A stretch of DNA of 10,033 nucleotides from Polaribacter sp. (GTDB taxonomy: Bacteria > Bacteroidota > Bacteroidia > Flavobacteriales > Flavobacteriaceae): positions 1-10,033 of the forward strand of contig JAQWOW010000126.1 in NCBI GenBank assembly GCA_029245665.1, given 5' to 3'. This document shows, piece after piece, positions 8,505 through 10,033 of this stretch. The translations under genes and the position numbers were made by a program. Each line of letters opens with the position of its first letter. Positions within the stretch are counted from its first letter, which is position 1. The notes under the pieces were generated by a model, which was not told the DNA's origin, did no database searches, and saw only the letters and a program-made list of their open reading frames with translations.

Positions 8505-8954
8505 ATGATTCAACCTTTTGACGATGTTTATTTTATGAAAAAAGCCTTACAGGAAGCAGAAACTGCGTTCGATAAAGGTGAAGTCCCTGTAGGAGCAATT
8601 ATCGTATTTAAAGATCAAATTATTGCAAGAGCTCATAATTTAACAGAAACTTTAAACGATGTAACTGCACATGCAGAAATGCAAGCTTTTACCGCTGCTG
8701 CAGATTTTTTAGGAGGAAAATACTTAAAAGACTGTATTTTGTATGTTACTTTAGAACCCTGCCAAATGTGTGCAGGTGCAAGTTATTGGGCACAAATTGG
8801 TAAAATCGTTTATGGTGCGTCAGAACCAGAAAGAGGTTTTAAAAAGTTAAAAAGTACCTTACACCCTAAAACAAAAGTAGTTGCGGGAATTTTAGAAAAT
8901 GAGTGTTCTCACCTATTAAAACGTTTTTTTGTTGAAAAACGAAATCTGAATTAA
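8505..8954 (+). CDS. tadA: tRNA-specific adenosine-34 deaminase
   Basis: Deaminates the wobble adenosine at position 34 (tRNA-Arg ACG in most bacteria) to inosine so that the tRNA reads several codons; usually essential and acts as a homodimer in the cytosol. The 149-residue product has the full cytidine/deoxycytidylate-deaminase zinc signature: H56 (zinc) and E58 (proton shuttle) in TAHAEMQA, and C86 and C89 (zinc) in LEPCQMCAGA. KGEVPVGAIIV at 24-34 is the conserved core strand of this family. The ATG at 8505 is the first in frame and gives the usual short N-terminus before the catalytic helix; no Shine-Dalgarno sequence is present. The gene stands alone, divergent from dxs and convergent with umuD. 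Guanine deaminase belongs to the same fold, but the length and motifs fit TadA better. Confidence 0.95.
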   Translation: MIQPFDDVYFMKKALQEAETAFDKGEVPVGAIIVFKDQIIARAHNLTETLNDVTAHAEMQAFTAAADFLGGKYLKDCILYVTLEPCQMCAGASYWAQIGKIVYGASEPERGFKKLKSTLHPKTKVVAGILENECSHLLKRFFVEKRNLN

Positions 8955-8999
8955 TTTTGTAAATTCTTTAGAGTAGGGAGGTGTTTTCTTTTTACAAAA
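8955..8999. repeat. 9-base inverted repeat in the tadA-umuD spacer
   Basis: TTTTGTAAA (8955-8963), beginning right after the tadA stop codon, is the exact reverse complement of TTTACAAAA (8991-8999). The arms are separated by 27 bases that include a relatively G-rich patch (GAGTAGGGAGGTG). It could be an extended stem in the tadA 3' end or a chance match in AT-rich DNA. The better terminator hairpin lies immediately to the right. Confidence 0.4.
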
Positions 9000-9004
9000 G
9001 AGTT

Positions 9005-9027
9005 AAAAGTATGCTTTATACTTTTTT
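9005..9027. terminator. Bidirectional terminator between tadA and umuD
   Basis: A perfect 8-base-pair stem pairs AAAAGTAT (9005-9012) with ATACTTTT (9018-9025) around a GCTTT loop, and Ts continue to 9027. On the plus strand it ends tadA. On the minus strand the complement of the A-run supplies a short T-tract for umuD. The loop and right arm overlap the umuD stop codon (9016-9018). The stem is AT-rich, so its strength is uncertain. Confidence 0.6.
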
Positions 9028-9456
9028 GATCACGTTCGTGACAATTCCCCAAATCACAAAATCATTTTCTTCTGTAATATTTATAATAGGATAATTAGGG
9101 TTTTCTGGTTGTAGCCAAACGTCACTTTTTTCTACACGTAGTCGTTTTACTGTAAATTCGCCATCTAAAAAGCAGACCGCAATTTTGTTGTTTGTAGGCT
9201 CTAAACTTCTATCAATAACCAATAAGTCGTTATCATCTAAACCAGCATCAATCATCGATTGCCCTTTCACTTTGGCAAAAAACGTAGCGTCTTTATTCTG
9301 AATCAATTCATCATCTAAAGAAATTCTTGTTTCTCTAAAATCATCTGCAGGTGATGGAAATCCAGCAGAAATACCAACATCAACTAAAACAGCTCCATTT
9401 CCAGAAGATGTTTTTGGAGTAAAAAAAGTAAGTGTCTTAGATGTTATCATTTGCAT
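9016..9456 (-). CDS. umuD: UmuD-like translesion polymerase V autoproteolytic subunit (S24 family)
   Basis: Accessory subunit of the SOS mutagenic polymerase V. In E. coli, RecA filaments trigger self-cleavage and the processed dimer binds UmuC. The 146-residue product shows the S24 (LexA/UmuD) pattern: cleavage region at A31-G32 in ISAGFPSPADDF, the catalytic Ser S67 in VKGQSMIDAGL, and the catalytic Lys K104 in DGEFTVKRL. There is no N-terminal DNA-binding helix-turn-helix, which separates it from LexA. The scissile pair is Ala-Gly, as in LexA, where E. coli UmuD has Cys-Gly. The first ATG (9454-9456) is chosen; a second in-frame ATG lies two codons on (9448-9450). It follows umuC on the same strand after 34 bases. 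A large palindrome covers the start codon. Confidence 0.93.
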   Translation of the reverse strand: MQMITSKTLTFFTPKTSSGNGAVLVDVGISAGFPSPADDFRETRISLDDELIQNKDATFFAKVKGQSMIDAGLDDNDLLVIDRSLEPTNNKIAVCFLDGEFTVKRLRVEKSDVWLQPENPNYPIINITEENDFVIWGIVTNVIKKV

Positions 9457-9468
9457 GCAAATTATAAC
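9443..9468. promoter_or_regulatory. 26-base near-perfect palindrome over the umuD start codon (candidate operator)
   Basis: The axis lies between 9455 and 9456, inside the umuD ATG. The core ATTTGCATGCAAAT (9449-9462) is a perfect 14-base palindrome. After one mismatched pair (9448/9463), five further pairs match (GTTAT at 9443-9447 with ATAAC at 9464-9468), so 12 of 13 pairs agree. With no loop it looks more like a site for a dimeric DNA-binding protein than an RNA hairpin, although a hairpin that masks the start codon is possible. I do not recognise it as a published operator. Confidence 0.45.
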
Positions 9469-9490
9469 TTTTATTTAGATATTAATAATA

Positions 9491-10033
9491 TTATTTTACA
9501 ATTATTACATCGTTAATATTGGTGGTAAATTTAGCAGACAATCTTTCTTGACGCATTTTCCAAGTATGTTTTAAATCCTGATTTCCTAACTTAATTTTAT
9601 CTGCTTTAAATTTTTTATTTAAGGCGTCTATAGCTACCATTAAGGGTTTGTGTTTTGGATTTTCACGTGTAAATAAATTTAACTGGAAATTGTCATTTGG
9701 GACTAAGCCAGTTACGATAACACCTGCTCTTTTGTATTTTATTCCAGGTTTAAAAATTGATTTTACACCAGCTATAGCGGCATTAGAAATAGTTAATGTA
9801 GAATCTGTTGGATGCGAAAAAATTACAGTTTTACTTTCTCTATGTTGCGCTGCATCTGTTTTGTGCCTGTCGCTTGAAAGTTGTACAATTAGCATGTGGC
9901 AGCTCGATTCCTGTTTTCGTAATTTTTCGGCACACCTTGTTGCAAATGTTGAAATACGCTCTTTAATATTTTCAATATCACTGTAGGTTTGTTTAAAACT
10001 ACGGGTGGTTGCAATCATTTTTTTTGAAGAAAC
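9491..10033 (-). CDS. umuC: UmuC, DNA polymerase V catalytic subunit, C-terminal part
   Basis: C-terminal about 180 residues of a Y-family translesion DNA polymerase. The frame stays open to the right edge (V-S-S-K-K before the methionine at 10018), so the start and the catalytic palm and fingers are outside the window. The visible part begins near the little-finger domain (ATTRSF; then the helix with TRCAEKLRKQ), which contacts template DNA. QLNLF at 9685-9671 is identical to the sliding-clamp binding motif that I recall from E. coli UmuC. The tail TWKMRQERLSAKFTTNINDVIIVK matches the UmuC C-terminal domain (DUF4113 type; E. coli QWQMKRAMLSPRYTT). DinB lacks this tail, so UmuC is preferred. 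It stops 34 bases before the umuD ATG on the same strand, which suggests a umuC-umuD transcription unit. Polymerase activity cannot be judged from this fragment. Confidence 0.94.
   Translation of the reverse strand, partial: VSSKKMIATTRSFKQTYSDIENIKERISTFATRCAEKLRKQESSCHMLIVQLSSDRHKTDAAQHRESKTVIFSHPTDSTLTISNAAIAGVKSIFKPGIKYKRAGVIVTGLVPNDNFQLNLFTRENPKHKPLMVAIDALNKKFKADKIKLGNQDLKHTWKMRQERLSAKFTTNINDVIIVK

Noticed and set aside
8304..8513. Minus-strand frame overlapping the dxs start and the tadA-dxs spacer
   Set aside because: Different frame from dxs, AT-driven composition, and conflicts with the clear dxs N-terminus.
9648..9986. 112-codon plus-strand frame opposite umuC
   Set aside because: Entirely antisense to the conserved UmuC C-terminal domains; hydrophobic look is a by-product of the complementary codons.

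Overview
The window looks like chromosomal DNA of a marine-type Flavobacteriaceae (Bacteroidota; Polaribacter/Tenacibaculum-like, genus inferred only from general resemblance). The reasons are a strongly AT-rich base composition with TTA-dominated leucine codons, a large secreted protein ending in a type IX secretion system (T9SS) sorting domain, a eukaryote-like class I ribonucleotide reductase large subunit, promoter-like TAnnTTTG motifs, and no strong Shine-Dalgarno sequences.

Layout. Positions 1-2274 (+) hold nrdA, cut by the left edge and closed by a strong intrinsic terminator (2327-2359). Positions 2461-3801 (+) hold a dGTPase-type HD triphosphohydrolase (dgt). After a 35-base gap comes a 912-residue exported beta-propeller (BNR/sortilin-like) protein with a C-terminal T9SS signal (3837-6575). 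It converges on dxs (8395-6626, -) across a hairpin that overlaps the dxs stop codon. A 109-base divergent spacer separates dxs from tadA (8505-8954, +). tadA converges on umuD (9456-9016, -) across another hairpin that overlaps a stop codon. umuC (9491 to beyond 10033, -) is cut by the right edge. No stretch longer than about 190 bases lacks a gene. I see no rRNA, tRNA, insertion sequence, CRISPR array or prophage.

How the genes fit together. nrdA makes deoxynucleotides and dgt degrades dNTPs, so the left third is about dNTP supply. dxs is the first step of the MEP isoprenoid pathway. tadA makes the inosine-34 wobble base in tRNA. umuC and umuD encode the polymerase and processed accessory subunit of an SOS-type translesion polymerase V. 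The T9SS-sorted protein is the only clearly accessory gene and has no assignable substrate.

This is mostly a housekeeping region and I do not see a clearly new multi-gene system. The most notable signal is a 26-base near-perfect palindrome centred on the umuD start codon, together with the umuC-then-umuD gene order, which is opposite to E. coli umuDC.
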